A stretch of 64,000 nucleotides of DNA from Mixophyes australis (GCA_036250195.1 JAVHZZ010000009.1:95837771-95901770), one strand, 5' to 3'. Numbered from the stretch's first letter, positions 1-14,723 are shown. The notes: generated by a model from the letters alone, not told the origin. Numbers and translations: made by a program.

Positions 1-293
1 AAAATTGAGTAAGTTTTCTTACTTTTAAGTTCTCTGGACAGAACCATGTTGCAGTACAAGGGGTGTAAATGAGTTTATTGTTTTGCACATAAGAAAAATA
101 CTGTCTGTTTTGTCATGTAGCACACAAATACTTGATAGCTTATTTGTACACTGAAATTTAAAGTTGATCTAGGACATGCCCTAACCCAACTATAAATCTG
201 CCATTACATTTTAAATTTACCTTCCCTCTAATGCAACATTGGTTTTTCCTTACTTGCTTACTTTTGCTTAACTATCCTTAATGAATCAGGCCC
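1..293. mobile_element. Palindromic DNA transposon copy, family A (left end cut by window)
   Basis: This is the first of three copies of one family; the others are at about 14405-14723 and 19230-19572. Shared interior words include GTTGATCTAGGACATG and the terminal TGAATCAGGCCC at 282-293. The complete copy at 19230 starts with GGGCCTGAGTCATT, the inverse of this end, so the ends are inverted repeats. No coding capacity is visible, so it is a non-autonomous element. The 3-bp duplication at the complete copy suggests PIF/Harbinger. Confidence 0.6.
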
Positions 294-439
294 TAAATAT
301 CACTTTACGTCATTATGCTGAATTTAAGATCCAAAAATCAAGTGGTATGTTCATAGAGACCTATGCAATATTCAGTTTTTTCCGTCATTGTTTAATTTGC
401 TTTTAACTAAATTGTGTGTATGGTCATGGGCTTGGAAGA

Positions 440-535
440 TAGACTGCAAGGTGTACTTCTGGCCGAGACTCGTGTGCCTAAATGAAGTTATTTGTACAGC
501 GCTATGGAATATGTTGGAAATACATAAATAATGAT
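440..535 (+). repeat. Degenerate SINE-like tail
   Basis: Contains TTTGTACAGCGCTATGGAA followed by ATACATAAATAATGATTAG, which matches the 3' part of the SINE-like family seen intact at 1825-1983, 10622, 12618, 18688 and 50887. Only the tail half is recognisable here. Confidence 0.5.
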
Positions 536-889
536 TAGTAATACAAAAAATGGACTTGGAAATAGAGAAGGTAGAAAAGGGACAGAAAGTATCAAATAAA
601 AATATGATTACATCATATTACATGTATTAAAAAATACAACATAAGAATTACATGTATAACTGGATGGAATTTTTTAGAAAACATGTGAATGAATTACTAG
701 ACAATTTTATATAATGTTAACTACTTACCAAAAGATAAATCGTGGAACAAAAACTACATCTGTATCTTCAGTACAATTCCCCTTTTTTTTATAAAACAGT
801 GTGTATATTGATTATTAGTTAATGTAGGTAACTACTACAAAAAATTTCTACCAATGTGATATTTTTAACAAAATTATCAACGACTGAAA

Positions 890-1230
890 GTCCCGACCAG
901 CATGCGTACACACTTACACGATTTTACAAGATTTACCTTCAGATCTTCATCTGTCATAACCATCTGCTGAAAAGATTGTGACGCTGTAAACTCTATAGAG
1001 ATCTGCTTACACTGCTGGGCGTGAGTGCGTACACACTTCAGCGCTGTCACAACATCGTTCCATCGTTTATAGAGATTTTTAGTCCGGTTATAAAATCAAA
1101 TGAAACAAGGAAGATGTGCTTTGGAACGATAAAACATGATCATTGGAGCGTACACACTAATGTAATATTGGACCTAACAATCGTCTGATTGGCACGATAA
1201 TCGTGTGAAAAACCTGTAATGTGTATCTAG
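890..1230. repeat. Probable degraded DNA transposon with repeated GCGTACACACT motif
   Basis: The near-identical word GCGTACACACT occurs near 904, 1028 and 1148, each followed by variable sequence. It resembles the ends of the element at 38397-38813 (CTGGGTACACT...). I cannot fix the boundaries or a target duplication. No open reading frame of interest is present. Confidence 0.35.
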
Positions 1231-1824
1231 CTTTATCATCAATGCTTCAGAGATGTGTGGAGAGAATTTACAATCTTGTAACCTAGATATCTCTGAGCAA
1301 TTTGTTGGATCACATCTATGTACATCGTCATTCTGTTGGGTTTCAAAACTTGAAGTACCTTAATTTTGCATTTGAGATTGTGTCATTCTAATCCACAGTC
1401 AGGTCCTAGACATGTTTAGTTTACACTTCCATACAAATCTACACTTTATAGGTCTTCCACAGGACATTTGGACTCAACACAACCTTATAAAGGGTTCTTA
1501 TGGGGGTTAGTGGAAAACAGATGAGCAAAATGTTAAAAACTATTCAGGAGAATATCTGCTTCATTCCTAATTTACAAAATTAATATGTTTGGCTGGCTGA
1601 ATGTGTGTTCTGCGTGGAATTCTTAATACTGCACCGCAGAATGAATTTGTTGCCCATTTCTATTCATAGGGGGGCTGTGGGGGTAGAGGAGAGTGTATCA
1701 ATAACTGTGGAGCTGCAGAAGACTTATGCTCCTGTATACACTTCAGGGTAATGTTGTATTGAAATCTTAGCTTATTTTTACTTGCACCTCTATGACGTAT
1801 AAACAAAAATAAGCAAAAACATAC

Positions 1825-1983
1825 TAGTAGGTTAATTGGCTGCTATCAAATTGACCCTAGTCTCTCTCTCTGTGTATGATAGGGAATTTAGACTGTAAGC
1901 TCCAATGGGGCAGGGAATGATGTGAGTGAGTTCTCTGTACAGCGCTACGGAATTAGTGGCGCTATATAAATAAATGATGATGA
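1825..1983 (+). mobile_element. SINE-like retroposon copy
   Basis: Reads in the plus direction: TAGGTTAATTGGCTGCTATC, ACTGTAAGCTCCAATGGGGC, TCTCTGTACAGCGCTACGGA and the tail TATATAAATAAATGATGATG. The same blocks occur in reverse at 10622, 12618 and 18688. The simple-sequence 3' tail is typical of a retroposon copied by a LINE. The family name is not known to me. Confidence 0.65.
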
Positions 1984-2235
1984 AAGCCTTCCGTCCGAGC
2001 ATCGTCGCAGAGCTTCATAGCACAAAGCTCCGGTGGCACTTCACTATTAATGGAATCTCCATCAGAGACTATAAACTAGGCAATATGTTACTTTATAAAT
2101 ATGGTGCAAAATGATCATTTCTTGGAATGGCGAAGCAAATGTGGAACGCAAAAATTGTATTGCCGGAACTTCCCCCCTATGCAAAAAAGTCTGTACTGGG
2201 GAGATATTTTATTTTTTGCTTGAAATTTCACAAGT

Positions 2236-2530
2236 TTTCATAGACAAACCAAGGGGGGGCTGGTTTCCTAGTGCCTGGAAACCCCCCTCCAAGCCTGGGG
2301 CACTGTATAATTGAGGTGGCTGGACCCTGCCCCTGCTTCACAGGGCTCTGCTTGAAAAGGGAGAGCTGCGTGCACCTAACAGTAGTGCACACAGCATTGC
2401 CCATGTATATTATGGGGATAGGGAGAGTTGGAGAGCAGCCAAGCACTGGCTAAAATTATAGCCACGCCCCGAAGCATGCTGGTCACGCCCACTGGCGGCA
2501 TGAAGTGGAAACCCCCCCCCTCTACAAATC
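2236..2530. repeat. Interspersed repeat, family B copy 1
   Basis: About 300 bp that also occurs at 44608-44905. Shared blocks include CTAGTGCCTGG, GGGGCACTGTATAATT, TGGCTGGACCCTGC, TTGAAAAGGGAGAGCT and GAGCAGCCAAGCACTG. G-rich sequence at the left and C-rich CCCCCTCTACAA at the right suggest loosely inverted ends, so a DNA transposon is likely. Short open frames here are accidental. Confidence 0.55.
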
Positions 2531-3767
2531 CTGCGTTTGCCCCTGGTTTTGCTCATTTCTACCAAACTGAAAATTCTGGGAGAACAGAAACCTATACATA
2601 TAATCTATGTTACATAGTTTACTAAAAAATAATTAATTCAATACAAATATAAAACAAATTCAGTGTATTTAGTATGCTAGACATTGCAGACATCTCAGAG
2701 TTAAACCAGAACTAGGGTTGTATATAAAACCGTTTTATGTTCACAAGCTGTGCGAGATAAGTCAGAATGATGTGTTCACACTTACAATTTTACCCTAGGA
2801 TTCAGTGCTAGGGAAACCTGTCTACTGTTGTAAATTAGCTTAAGTGCATAGTTCTGCAATCCATTAAGCAGGCTCCCCTCCTCCCCATCCCCTTTCTTGT
2901 AATTGAACACCTCTCAGTTACAGACCTCAGGCTGTCTACCAGGAATAGTAAGAGCCAGGTAAAAAAGAAGGTTTTCCTGCCCCAAAACATAGCAAAATTA
3001 TCCTTCTAAAACACAGAGAAATGGATCTAGGAGTCCTCAATGGTACAGTATACACTGAACACAAAAACAGCATTGTTCCTTACGCAACTAGATAAATTGG
3101 AAAAGAAAAAGTCACCTGCAATCAGCACTTAAGATGAAACGCCAGCACAATGGAGGTATTAACAATTCATGTATTATACTGAACTCAATTGGATCATGCA
3201 CAGAATTTCCTTGGGCCTAGACAGCCTACAGTGTCCTCACGTTTGCCATGCAGTGGAACAACTAATGTGCATTTGCTTAGAATTTTACATATCAAAGGCC
3301 GTTTGTTGCGAAGAACAAAACAAGTGAAAAATTAAATCTGTAGACTACTATAAAGATTATCCACTCTGGTAACAGCTTTCTCTGATTAAATTCATTTATG
3401 CAGTCATTTGTAATTTACAATGAGTTTAAAAACTTGAAATGAAGTTGTTCCACTGAAAATGATTTCAATATTTTAACAGCTGTTCTAGCTGCAAGATAAT
3501 CTTTTTTTGAATGCACAAAAGCCAAAATATTGAAAAGACCTTCACACACAGGTCTTTTTATTCTTAATTAATATATATTATTAGCCAGGTTCACTGCAGG
3601 AAACTGATCCGTTGGGAATTTATAGATCTATTTTGCGCATAGATTAAATTCACAATAATCTCATTTAATAAAGCCTCACCATCTATGAAACAGGGTGTGC
3701 AAGAAGGGGCCAAGCTTACCCACATGTCAAAACATGACACTTGTAATAATCCAGGTCAGACACGGGG
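2531..3767. other. Unannotated AT-rich sequence
   Basis: About 1.2 kb with no recognisable gene, RNA or repeat boundary. It contains only short accidental open frames. Confidence 0.6.
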
Positions 3768-3938
3768 GGGGGTATATTTACTAAACTGCACGTTTGAAAA
3801 AGTGGAGTTATTGCCTATAGCTTCTAGATTCTAGTTATCATTTATTTAGTACATTCTACAAAATGACAGCTAGAATCTGATTGGTTGCTATAGGCAACAT
3901 CTCCACTTTTTCAGTTTGCAGTTTAGTAAATATACCCC
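3768..3938. mobile_element. Palindromic MITE, family C (Tc1/mariner-like)
   Basis: Starts GGGGTATATTTACTAAACTG and ends with the inverse, CAGTTTAGTAAATATACCCC, so the whole copy folds into a hairpin. Related copies lie at 18820-18995, 24739-24934 and 47451-47637. Internal inverted words CCAATCAGATTCTAGCT and AGCTAGAATCTGATTGG are typical of the family. Non-coding. Confidence 0.8.
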
Positions 3939-4484
3939 ATGGTATAGGACAAGCACAATGTGCTAGTTAGGGAACATTTCTATAAAAACAGAAAAGAAAA
4001 GTGCAGTATTTAAATATAGGCCATTTTATGCTACGCTAGTTTTCATGTAACCCTCTATATAGGACCAAGTTCTCTTACGCACTGGTGTCAGACTACATGC
4101 TAGTAAACGCATATACAAGAGTAGGACAATGGAACATTGGATCCAATCACACATAATTATTTAACTTAGCCCAGGATGCTGTAACTGGACAATAAATGAG
4201 AAAACAGCAGTAGAACGTTGAATAACTGGTGAAACATAGGTGCAATACTGTTGGTGCAGCCACAAGCCCACATAACTGTAAGGAACGGTCATCATCAGCG
4301 CATTACAATTGGAGATATGGTAGAGAAATCTCTGGACATGAAAGCATACCTAAGTAGCAAAAACAACATAAACTATATGGCATTCAACAAAATAATAATT
4401 CATCATAAGTAAGAAGGATAGGCAAAGTTCCAAACTTTTCTGTTGCAAAACTATGAATAGTTATCCTGAAGTTACTATGCTCAC

Positions 4485-4658
4485 CAGGGGAGGGCTGGCA
4501 AATTTTAGCCTGGGTGGGTAAGACTCGACTCATCAGCCCATTAGGAGCTGATGAAGGAAAAAAAAAAAAATGCAGGTAGCCACTGACTCAAGGTAGCCCA
4601 CTATGAAACCAGCCTGGCGGGCGGATGCTCTCCTGCTCCCCAGCCAAGCCAGTCCTTG
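4485..4658. mobile_element. Probable hAT-like MITE
   Basis: Begins CAGGGGAGGGCTGGC and ends CCAGTCCTTG, weakly inverted. It is flanked by ATGCTCAC on the left (4477-4484) and ATGCTTAC on the right (4659-4666), a 7-of-8 match consistent with an aged 8-bp target duplication. A poly-A run sits in the middle. Non-coding. Confidence 0.55.
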
Positions 4659-4666
4659 ATGCTTAC

Positions 4667-5873
4667 ATACATTGTATACATACAATAAATTGACTTATTT
4701 GGGGATAACAACAAATAGCAAGATCACAAGGCTGCTTGTCTACATATGGACATGTATTGAGTTATGAGTGGTGTATCTAATGCTATAGCCAAATACCCTA
4801 TAGCACCCCCTCTCTATCTTGAGGTGTATTTTACACACAGAATCCTTGATAAACACCTGTGTTCCATTGCATTGTGCAACTTCATTGGATCTAAAAATAG
4901 CAAATGTAGATCCCTATGCTGCTTCTTCTATTCTCAGCCTTGTTCCTCCACAGGGATTTACCAATCACTATTTTAGCTCAGTTCACACTGCCTTCACCAG
5001 AACATTGGTGTATATCCTAGAGTTAATATGTAAGGACAAAGTATATAATGGCCCCTAACCACTTTATATATATTTTTTCCTTAACCCTAAAATGAAATTC
5101 CATAATGGACAAATTTAATCTAGATATGTACATTTATCAGATATTCATTTACAGAATAAATATGAATAGATGCTACGATTGGTATCCGAGACAAGAGAAC
5201 TGGTGCTGTGCAGTTTGTCAATATTGAACAAAAACAAGGACATAGTCAGTGTCAAATATGTAAACATTGTGTCAATTTCTGGAAACCAGAAACAATTGGT
5301 AACTTTCCTGCATTCTCTACAAGCCATAACAATGCTGCATTTGATAACTGGTACTAAAAAAGACTTTGGAATTGTATGAGCAGTAGGAAAATAAATCCCC
5401 AAACAATATATAAAAAAATGTCTTGTCAATAACTATATAAAGAGGTAAAAATGAATTCCCATTGAACACTAGTAGTGGTTTTAGAAATACTGTCCAAGGG
5501 TAGTAATAGTATTTCAGTATTAGAATGGTGTCACCAGCAAGTCACGTCTATCAGCTCTGTCCTCTGACTGCTGGATTGGTTTCCCATTCCCAAGACACAG
5601 AGATTTATTCTCTTAGTTTAACACTACAGAGTAATCAAATCACTCCACAGCAGCTGACAGGCTGTGTAAGATGAGCTCTGGGGCCCTCTCTAGGCATTCA
5701 TCCACTATCTTCTTTATGTAGTGACTTTCTCTGGGTTCAAATCCCCCTATGAAGTCTACATACATTTTATTGCTACAAAGCAAGCTCATGAAATCATTTG
5801 ATACAAATGGTACAATAACTAATGTGCCAGCTATCAGCATTGTCCGGGTTTACCACATAAAACTGCATTGCAA
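4667..5873. other. Unannotated AT-rich sequence
   Basis: No recognisable gene or repeat. Open frames of up to 94 codons occur on both strands but show no known domain and overlap each other. Confidence 0.55.
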
Positions 5874-6125
5874 GGGGCATATTCAATTGTCCGTGTTACT
5901 CGCAAAAGTAACACAGCGTTAAAAGTATTACCGTTATTATGGTAATTCTAAGCCGGATTTCTGCTCGCAGCTCCCTGAAAGCCGGCGTTAAATGTACCGT
6001 AATAACGGTAATTACGCGCACTACTGCCGTAATAACGGTAATTACCCACACTACTGCCGTAATACCGGTAATAGTGCGCAAGCCGCGTTACTTTTGCGAG
6101 TAACGCGGACAATTGAATATGCCCC
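5874..6125. mobile_element. Palindromic MITE, family D (Harbinger-like) with internal hairpin array
   Basis: Ends GGGGCATATTCAATTG and CAATTGAATATGCCCC are perfect inverses. The inverted repeat continues inward through the CGCGTTACTCGCAAAAGTAA region. The centre holds three tandem palindromes of the form CCGTAATAACGG (about 5998-6075). Flanking triplets are CAA and TAA, one change away from a 3-bp duplication. Related copies: 8547, 33211 and 39807; more distant 30470 and 45061. Confidence 0.8.
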
Positions 6126-8546
<2,421 letters not shown>

Positions 8547-8769
8547 GTCGGGAATTCAATTCCCCCCGAAGTACTTCCGCACTAAAACTATTACCGTTAT
8601 TTCGGTAGTTGTAACCCGGCTTTCTGCTCGCAGTTCAGGGAGCGGCGAGCAAAAAGCCGTCGTTAGAACTACCATAATAACTGTAATTATGTGCACTATT
8701 ACCGTAATAACAGTAATAATGCGCAGGCCACGTTACTTTTAACAGTAACACGGCCAATTGAATAACCCC
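8547..8769. mobile_element. Palindromic MITE, family D (Harbinger-like)
   Basis: Left end GTCGGGAATTCAATT and right end CCAATTGAATAACCCC are inverted. Both sides carry TTA (8544-8546 and 8770-8772), a perfect 3-bp duplication. The interior has ATTACCGTTATTTCGGTA, CGGCTTTCTGCTCGCAG and a second palindrome near 8700. Non-coding. Confidence 0.78.
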
Positions 8770-8772
8770 TTA

Positions 8773-10621
8773 TATTGTGTAAGATTACAGAATTTAAAAG
8801 TGGTGTATTAAATAATACCAAAATATTCATATATTTACAGTGAAAGGAACAGCAGTGTTCAATTAGATTTAAAGGGGATTCTAATCTCAAAACATTTTCT
8901 TTTGCTTTATTACGCCACCTATTCACACATATTTCACTAGAGCATATTCCCATCGGAACAGTAGTACCCACAGGGAAATTAACAATTTATGTACAGCAGT
9001 GATGGTTATATGATAGCTATATGACTACACTTTATTTACTATTAAAGTGGCAAGATTATACAAAGGCTTGTTTCCGTACATTATAAACCAATGACACAAA
9101 AGGTGTTTGGTTTTAGATAAATCCTATGCAGTTAAAGATGTAATGTGACTTAATTTGTTTTTCGTCAGACATTTTCAGGGTTAAATTTCCAAGAACATCT
9201 TGTGACCTTACAAACTGCAGTACCGGATCACACAGTCATTTTCAAGGCCCACTGCTTTGAAGGCCAACTACTAGATAATAGGTTTTGGCACCAAACAAAA
9301 TAATGATCAGGGAAGGATCAAGGCTGGATAGGTTCTTCTAATATTGTATTGAAAGTAAATGTTTAACTATCCATTTCCACAGTTAATGGGTTAAATTGTC
9401 ACAATCTGAAAACGTAGAACAATTTGTACTCGCTGTCAATTTATGATTATAGCCGAAATGTAATAAATTACATCAATTTACCTTCTACCTCTACATTAAT
9501 CCAATCAGCAAATCCATTACATACTAACAGCAAAATACAAGCCAGATGTACAACAAAACCAGCTGAGTTTCACAGATAATGCCTAAGAGCTCCCCAAATA
9601 CTCTAATCCCTAATGCCCTGAGTGACACCAAAACAAGTTAATTGATTCATGATGTGTTCTGGTGTTCATAGGTGCAAATTATCCAAATGTTCCAATTATA
9701 CTGGTGATTATCAGAGAATCAGATAGATAAGTCCTTAAATGCACTTTCAGGGCAATATTGTGAAACCCCTATAACATATACTACATTTCACTTAATTTAC
9801 CCAACATACCCCAATTCATGAATGTACAGATTAGTGAAAAGGCAGTCAATGTATATGACTTTGTGTTAAGAAAACCCAAAAAGCAGCAAGACCAGAGTTA
9901 TTTTTCTTTAAATAGCAAGTTAAGTACATTTTAAACCACTAATCATTTTTCTTAGCTGTCCTCCTACATGTTCATGCGACTGTGGTTGCTATGGTAGTCA
10001 CAGGATATTGTACAGACTGCAGAATAATAATATCAATAATAGCAGACGGAAGAAACAATCCAAGAAAAATGATAATTACCGAGCATATTCTTATAGCCTG
10101 CCACAATGATTTATGTAATATACAAACATATCACGTCTCATTTCTCATGGCATTGCTGCTTTAAGTTTAATTATTTAATTTTATTTGGATTTCCTAGATA
10201 AGTGAATATATATTTAATTGCAACAATAGTAAATGTTTGCTTCATCATGTGTTGTTTATTAAAAGACATTTTTGTGTGTATCAAAGGAGAAGAAGAGATA
10301 AACCTGTGTGTACTTTACTAGTTTGTGTTGTGTTTTTGGTGCGTTAACAAATCAAGAATCAAGCTCTTACTAGTACATAACTGAATGACCTCACTACTCA
10401 CAAATTATATTAAATTACATCATCGCCACTTTCAAAAACAGAAAACATGATAGATTATTACACTACTTACAGAGTAGATTTCAGATTGCAAGTCTTTACA
10501 AAAGAACTACATTCAGCAAGATTTATTTTTATAGTATATCCTCCAGACACTGGCTAACATAACAGTGGGGTCCAACGTCCTCTGGCGTGCAGAAATATTC
10601 ACGCCTCATTGCTTTCCTCAA
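8773..10621. other. Unannotated AT-rich sequence
   Basis: About 1.85 kb without a recognisable gene, RNA or bounded repeat. Confidence 0.55.
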
Positions 10622-10811
10622 GGTCCATCACAACGAGGAGAATCATCATCATCATCACCATTTATTTATATAGCACCACTGATTCCGCAGCGCTGTACAG
10701 AGAACTCATTCACATCAGTCCCTGCCCCATTGGAGATTACAGTTTAAGTTCCCTAACATACACACACAGACAGACTAGGGTCAATTTTGATAGCAGCCAA
10801 TTAACCTACTA

Positions 10812-11482
10812 CCGTGTTTCCCAGATAATAAGACCTAGTCACTTTATAAGCCCTACCCTAAATTCCCTTTCTACAGCTAAAATAAGCCCTACCCCGAAAT
10901 TAAGCCCTATCACGAGCGCCATTTTCCCGACGCTCCGATACGGTACACACTGGTACCCTATTCGCCCACCTTTCCTGCCATGGATGCCGCGATTTTGCGC
11001 CGGCATCCAATCACAGGCTGCAGCAGTGAGCGTGCTCCTCTTCCTTCCCCCTGACGTGCCAGCGCCATTGTTGAGAGCCGCGGAGGAGAGCTGAGACGCG
11101 AGGCAGGACACAGAAAAAAACAGGTATACAGCACTGAGGGGGGGCATGATGGGGATAAAAGGAGCACTGAAGAGGCATGATGGGGATAAAAGGAGCACTG
11201 AGGGGGCATGATGGGGTTAAAGCAGCACTGAGGGGGCATGATGGGGTTAAAGCAGCACTGAGGGGGCATGATGGGGTTAAAGCAGCATTGAGGGGGCATG
11301 ATGGGGTTAAAGCAGCACTGAGGGGGCATGATGGGGTTAAAGCAGCACTGAGGGGCATGATGGGGATAAAAGGAGCAATGTCAATGTTAATTTTAATAAG
11401 CCCTACCCTGAAAATAAGCCCTATGGTGTGTTTTTGACCCAAAAAAAAAATAAGACAGTGTCTTATTATCGGGGAAACACGG
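10812..11482. mobile_element. Tc1/mariner-like non-autonomous transposon, 671 bp
   Basis: Inverted ends CCGTGTTTCCCAGATAATAAGAC and GTCTTATTATCGGGGAAACACGG differ at about one position. The host SINE supplies an exact TA on both sides (10810-10811 and 11483-11484). The interior repeats AATAAGCCCTA near both ends and holds a 30-bp minisatellite. There is no transposase: the long open frames here come from the minisatellite. Confidence 0.85.
11131..11375. repeat. 30-bp minisatellite, about 8 units
   Basis: Unit core GAGGGGGCATGATGGGG followed by TTAAAGCAGCACT, period 30. The outer units carry ATAAAAGGAGCACT instead of TTAAAGCAGCACT; the five or six inner units are nearly identical, which points to recent expansion. 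Because 30 is a multiple of three, every frame stays open on both strands. Confidence 0.95.
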
Positions 11483-11576
11483 TAGTATGTTTTTGGAGTG
11501 TGGGAGGAAACCGGAGCACCCGGAGGAAACCCACGCAAACACAGGGAGAACATACAAACTCCTCACAGATAAGAAT

Positions 11577-12617
11577 GGTCTGTTAGTTTTGACAGCTTGG
11601 GTATTTTGAGTAGTGCTTACCCCAAACATCAGACGTTGTATGAACAAATCCTTATTTATGTAATAGTGTTTAAGAGAATCAAATTGACTGGATTATCTGT
11701 TGTATACGACTACCAGTACTGACAGGTTATGCTAGGAACTGTAGTTGGACAGCAATTGGGGAGCCACAAGTTATTTTCAGGTATCGACTACAGAAAAGGC
11801 AGCAAAAATAACCCAAAAAAAATCAATCTGAAAATGTTCCTTTTTTTACCCTACAAATGTTCAGCTTTGTTTATACTGGCTGCCAGTACTAACAGAAGGG
11901 GTGTAGCTTGACCATTTTTTATGGAATTGCTTCAGCAAGCCAGCTTTCCAAAAAGTCCTTACGAACAGCTGCTTCTAAATAGTTGCAGCATTTACAGGGA
12001 ACAAGCATTCAAATTCTGGACTTTTACCAAGTACCAAGAAACAATAGGGTATTTCAGCCTCCAGAGCTTTGTTGCTGAGAAACCATTAGCAAACTAGCTG
12101 TCATTTGGAAAATATTGATCTAAACTGGGTTTCCCAACCTAAACCTGGTGAATAACAGATTCAGCTTAATGGAGAAAAATACGGCTTTAGAATCAGTACA
12201 GTTCCAGGGTTCAATATGTAATGTGCATGGCTATTTGATTTGACACACAGGTCAAGTAAACAGGTGGTTTATATGAGGGGATATTCATATATAGGTGTGT
12301 TATGCCCAAAAAATCCATCTTATTAGAAAGAGTATGCTGTAGTTATATCTGTGTATATACCAGTATAATGCAGAGTATTCTAGAACCTACAAACATTGAC
12401 CAAACCTATGTTTCTCTGGCTTTGACAATTAGGGCCAGGACTAACACTCTTTGACACAAAATGACATTTATATTACACAGCAATAGGAAGCATACAAATA
12501 AAATAGCCAGTTCCACCACTTAAAGTGCCCCTGTTATGTACTCACATTGGAAGCAATTTACAAAGCACCGTGCAAAGTCAACCTCCCCTCAAATTATGTT
12601 TTGGACTATCACCATTA
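11577..12617. other. Unannotated sequence
   Basis: No recognisable gene or bounded repeat in about 1 kb. Confidence 0.55.
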
Positions 12618-13020
12618 TCAGCTATTTTTATATCGCCACTAATTCCGCAGCGCTGTACAGAGAACTCACATCAGTCCCTGCCCCATTGGAGCTTACAGTC
12701 TAAATTCCCTAACATACATACACACAGATACAGAGACTACGGTCAATTTGATGGCAGCCAATTAATCTACCAGTATGCTTTTGGAGTGTGGGAGGAAGCC
12801 GGAGTACTCGGAGGAAACCCACGCAAACATGGGGAGAACAAACAAACTCTACACAGATAAGGCCATGGTTGGGAATTGAACTCATGACCCAGAGGCAGAA
12901 GTGCTAACCACTAAGCCACCATTCTGCCTTTGACTATGGGAAGACACAAGAGCACCTGGAGGAATTGAGCTCATGACCCCAGTGCTGTAAGCAATGCTAA
13001 CCACTGCACCACTATGCTTC
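12618..13020 (-). mobile_element. SINE-like retroposon copy, the most complete
   Basis: Carries all blocks of the family in reverse: CCGCAGCGCTGTACAGAGAA, TGGAGCTTACAGTCTAAATT, AGCCAATTAATCTACCAGTA, GGAGGAAACCCACGCAAACA, and a second partial repeat of GGAATTGAACTCATGACCC and GCTAACCACTAAGCCACC near 12870-13015. It is uninterrupted, so it serves as the reference for the two broken copies. Confidence 0.72.
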
Positions 13021-14404
13021 TCCAAGTTGGACTTTATTTGGGAAGAAACAGAGAATGCAGTTTATCAAGTCATTGAAACCAGTGTCATCTTTGAAACATG
13101 AGACACTGTGTTCCAAATTTTAATTTGGTGCACCTGAATTTTACTTAAACATTACACATGTCACATTGTCAGTTGCCTGGAATATCTGGATATTTACTGC
13201 TTGGTTAACAAAACAATTGATGTGGCTTGGTGAGTCTGATATGGTTTCCAGGATGTTACTAGTTAAAGGAGATCATCTGATTATGTTATATACATGAGAT
13301 AATATACTCCATACAGTAAGTTAGTGATAATGGAAGTCACAGAAAAGTTATGTGACCACATAAATTGCACAAGGCTGATTTATACAGGTCAGAGAAATCA
13401 GAGGTGACTTCTAATATCCAGAATAATATCCAATAATAATAATTTACAGTAGGAGGTGTATTACTTATAATTACACAAGCTTTCCAAATGAATACTAAAG
13501 TGATACTCACCAGTTATAATAATGATATCAGGGCTCACTCTTTATACAAATATTATTTACAGGACTTTATACATATGTTAATATCACTTGTGTATTATAG
13601 CCACATTATAACTGATCAGTGTAATGTAAAATAAAACACACAGTTGTATTATTTTGCAGTGATCTACTCATCACGTGTTTATTATGTAATACCAGATGTT
13701 GTCAAGTCAGCTATATCATACAGGACACATATATAATATGCATATTGCATGGATACAATTTAATAAGTTCCGTTAGAGATCGTAAAAACTACAGCATTCA
13801 TACGGCATGTGATCTAAGACAACATTCAGATTTTTTATTTTTTACCATACAGGATTCTTTGGATTCAAATGTAATTTTTACTGCTTAGACCCTCTCTGAT
13901 TCGCTCCTACAGGTCACTATCTGAAATGTAGTGGGTGTATTTCACATGTCTGGTCTTTACTAGCCATCCTTGCAACACCATATCTTCCAAGATGACCCAT
14001 TCAACATGGTATACAATGGACTGCTCCCTTTCGACCACCTTATGTTACATTTGAAATTATTGTGCTTGTACTAATTGGGGTTAAATACACATTAAACAAT
14101 CAACTAATTAATCCGGACAACCTAGTTCATGCATCTGATAAATAAGAATGAAACCGAGCACTGTTAACCTGGCATTTCTCGTTGGTTGAACATCAAGACA
14201 TTTGCCTATCGTAAGGCGAAATTTTTAGGAGCTGCTTGAAATTGCTCTTTGAGATCAACACCGTCCTCTGAAATTTGCAGGTGTTATGTGAGCATGAGAT
14301 ATTACTGAACATACTTTATCACAATGTATCTTGCACTTGAAGTGCTCGTACTCGAGTGCTCATAGAGTGGTTAACAAATGTTTAGTACGAATTTGCTAAA
14401 ACAA
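13021..14404. other. Unannotated AT-rich sequence
   Basis: No gene, RNA or bounded element recognised. Confidence 0.55.
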
Positions 14405-14723
14405 GGATTGATGCTGAGCTAGGAGCAAAGCAAAAAAGGAGCAAATTTGCACCTTGGCAAAACCATCTTGCACTGGTGGGGGAAGCAAGTGTAAATGTGG
14501 GGACAGATTTAAAACTGGGATAGGGCATGTCCTAGATCAACTTTAAATTTCAGTGTCAAAATATAGCTATTAACTATTTGTGTGCTACATGAAAAAGCAG
14601 CCAGTATTTCCCTTGCAAGCAAAAAAAAATTATTTAATTTGCACCCCTTGCATTGTAACTTGGTTTGTCCAGGACCAAATTTACTCCTTATGTTTGATTT
14701 GCTTCTAACTCAGCATTAGACCC
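14405..14723. mobile_element. Palindromic DNA transposon copy, family A
   Basis: Shares GGCATGTCCTAGATCAACTT, AAATTTCAGTGTCAAAATAT and TTGCATTGTAAC with the copies at 1 and 19230, here in the opposite direction to those. The ends have decayed. Left boundary is approximate. Confidence 0.6.

Larger units (their letters stand above)
10622..11576 (-). mobile_element. SINE-like retroposon copy split by a TA-flanked transposon
   Basis: Reading the minus strand, the copy ends in an ATGATGATGAT tail (10622-10640 on plus). The body runs to 10811 and resumes at 11483 with GTATGTTTTTGGAGTGTGGG, GGAAACCGGAGCACCCGGAG and AAACCCACGCAAACACAGGG. The sibling copies at 12618 and 18688 show these two halves are normally joined at CTACTAGTATG. 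The GAGGAAACCCACGCAAACA block is common in fish and amphibian retroposons. Confidence 0.75.

Noticed and set aside
5640..5840. 66-codon minus-strand frame that looks protein-like
   Set aside because: No family recognised, no splice context, and the length is expected by chance.
10839..11553. Open frames of up to 180 codons on both strands
   Set aside because: They run through the 30-bp minisatellite, whose period keeps all frames open; no domain is visible.
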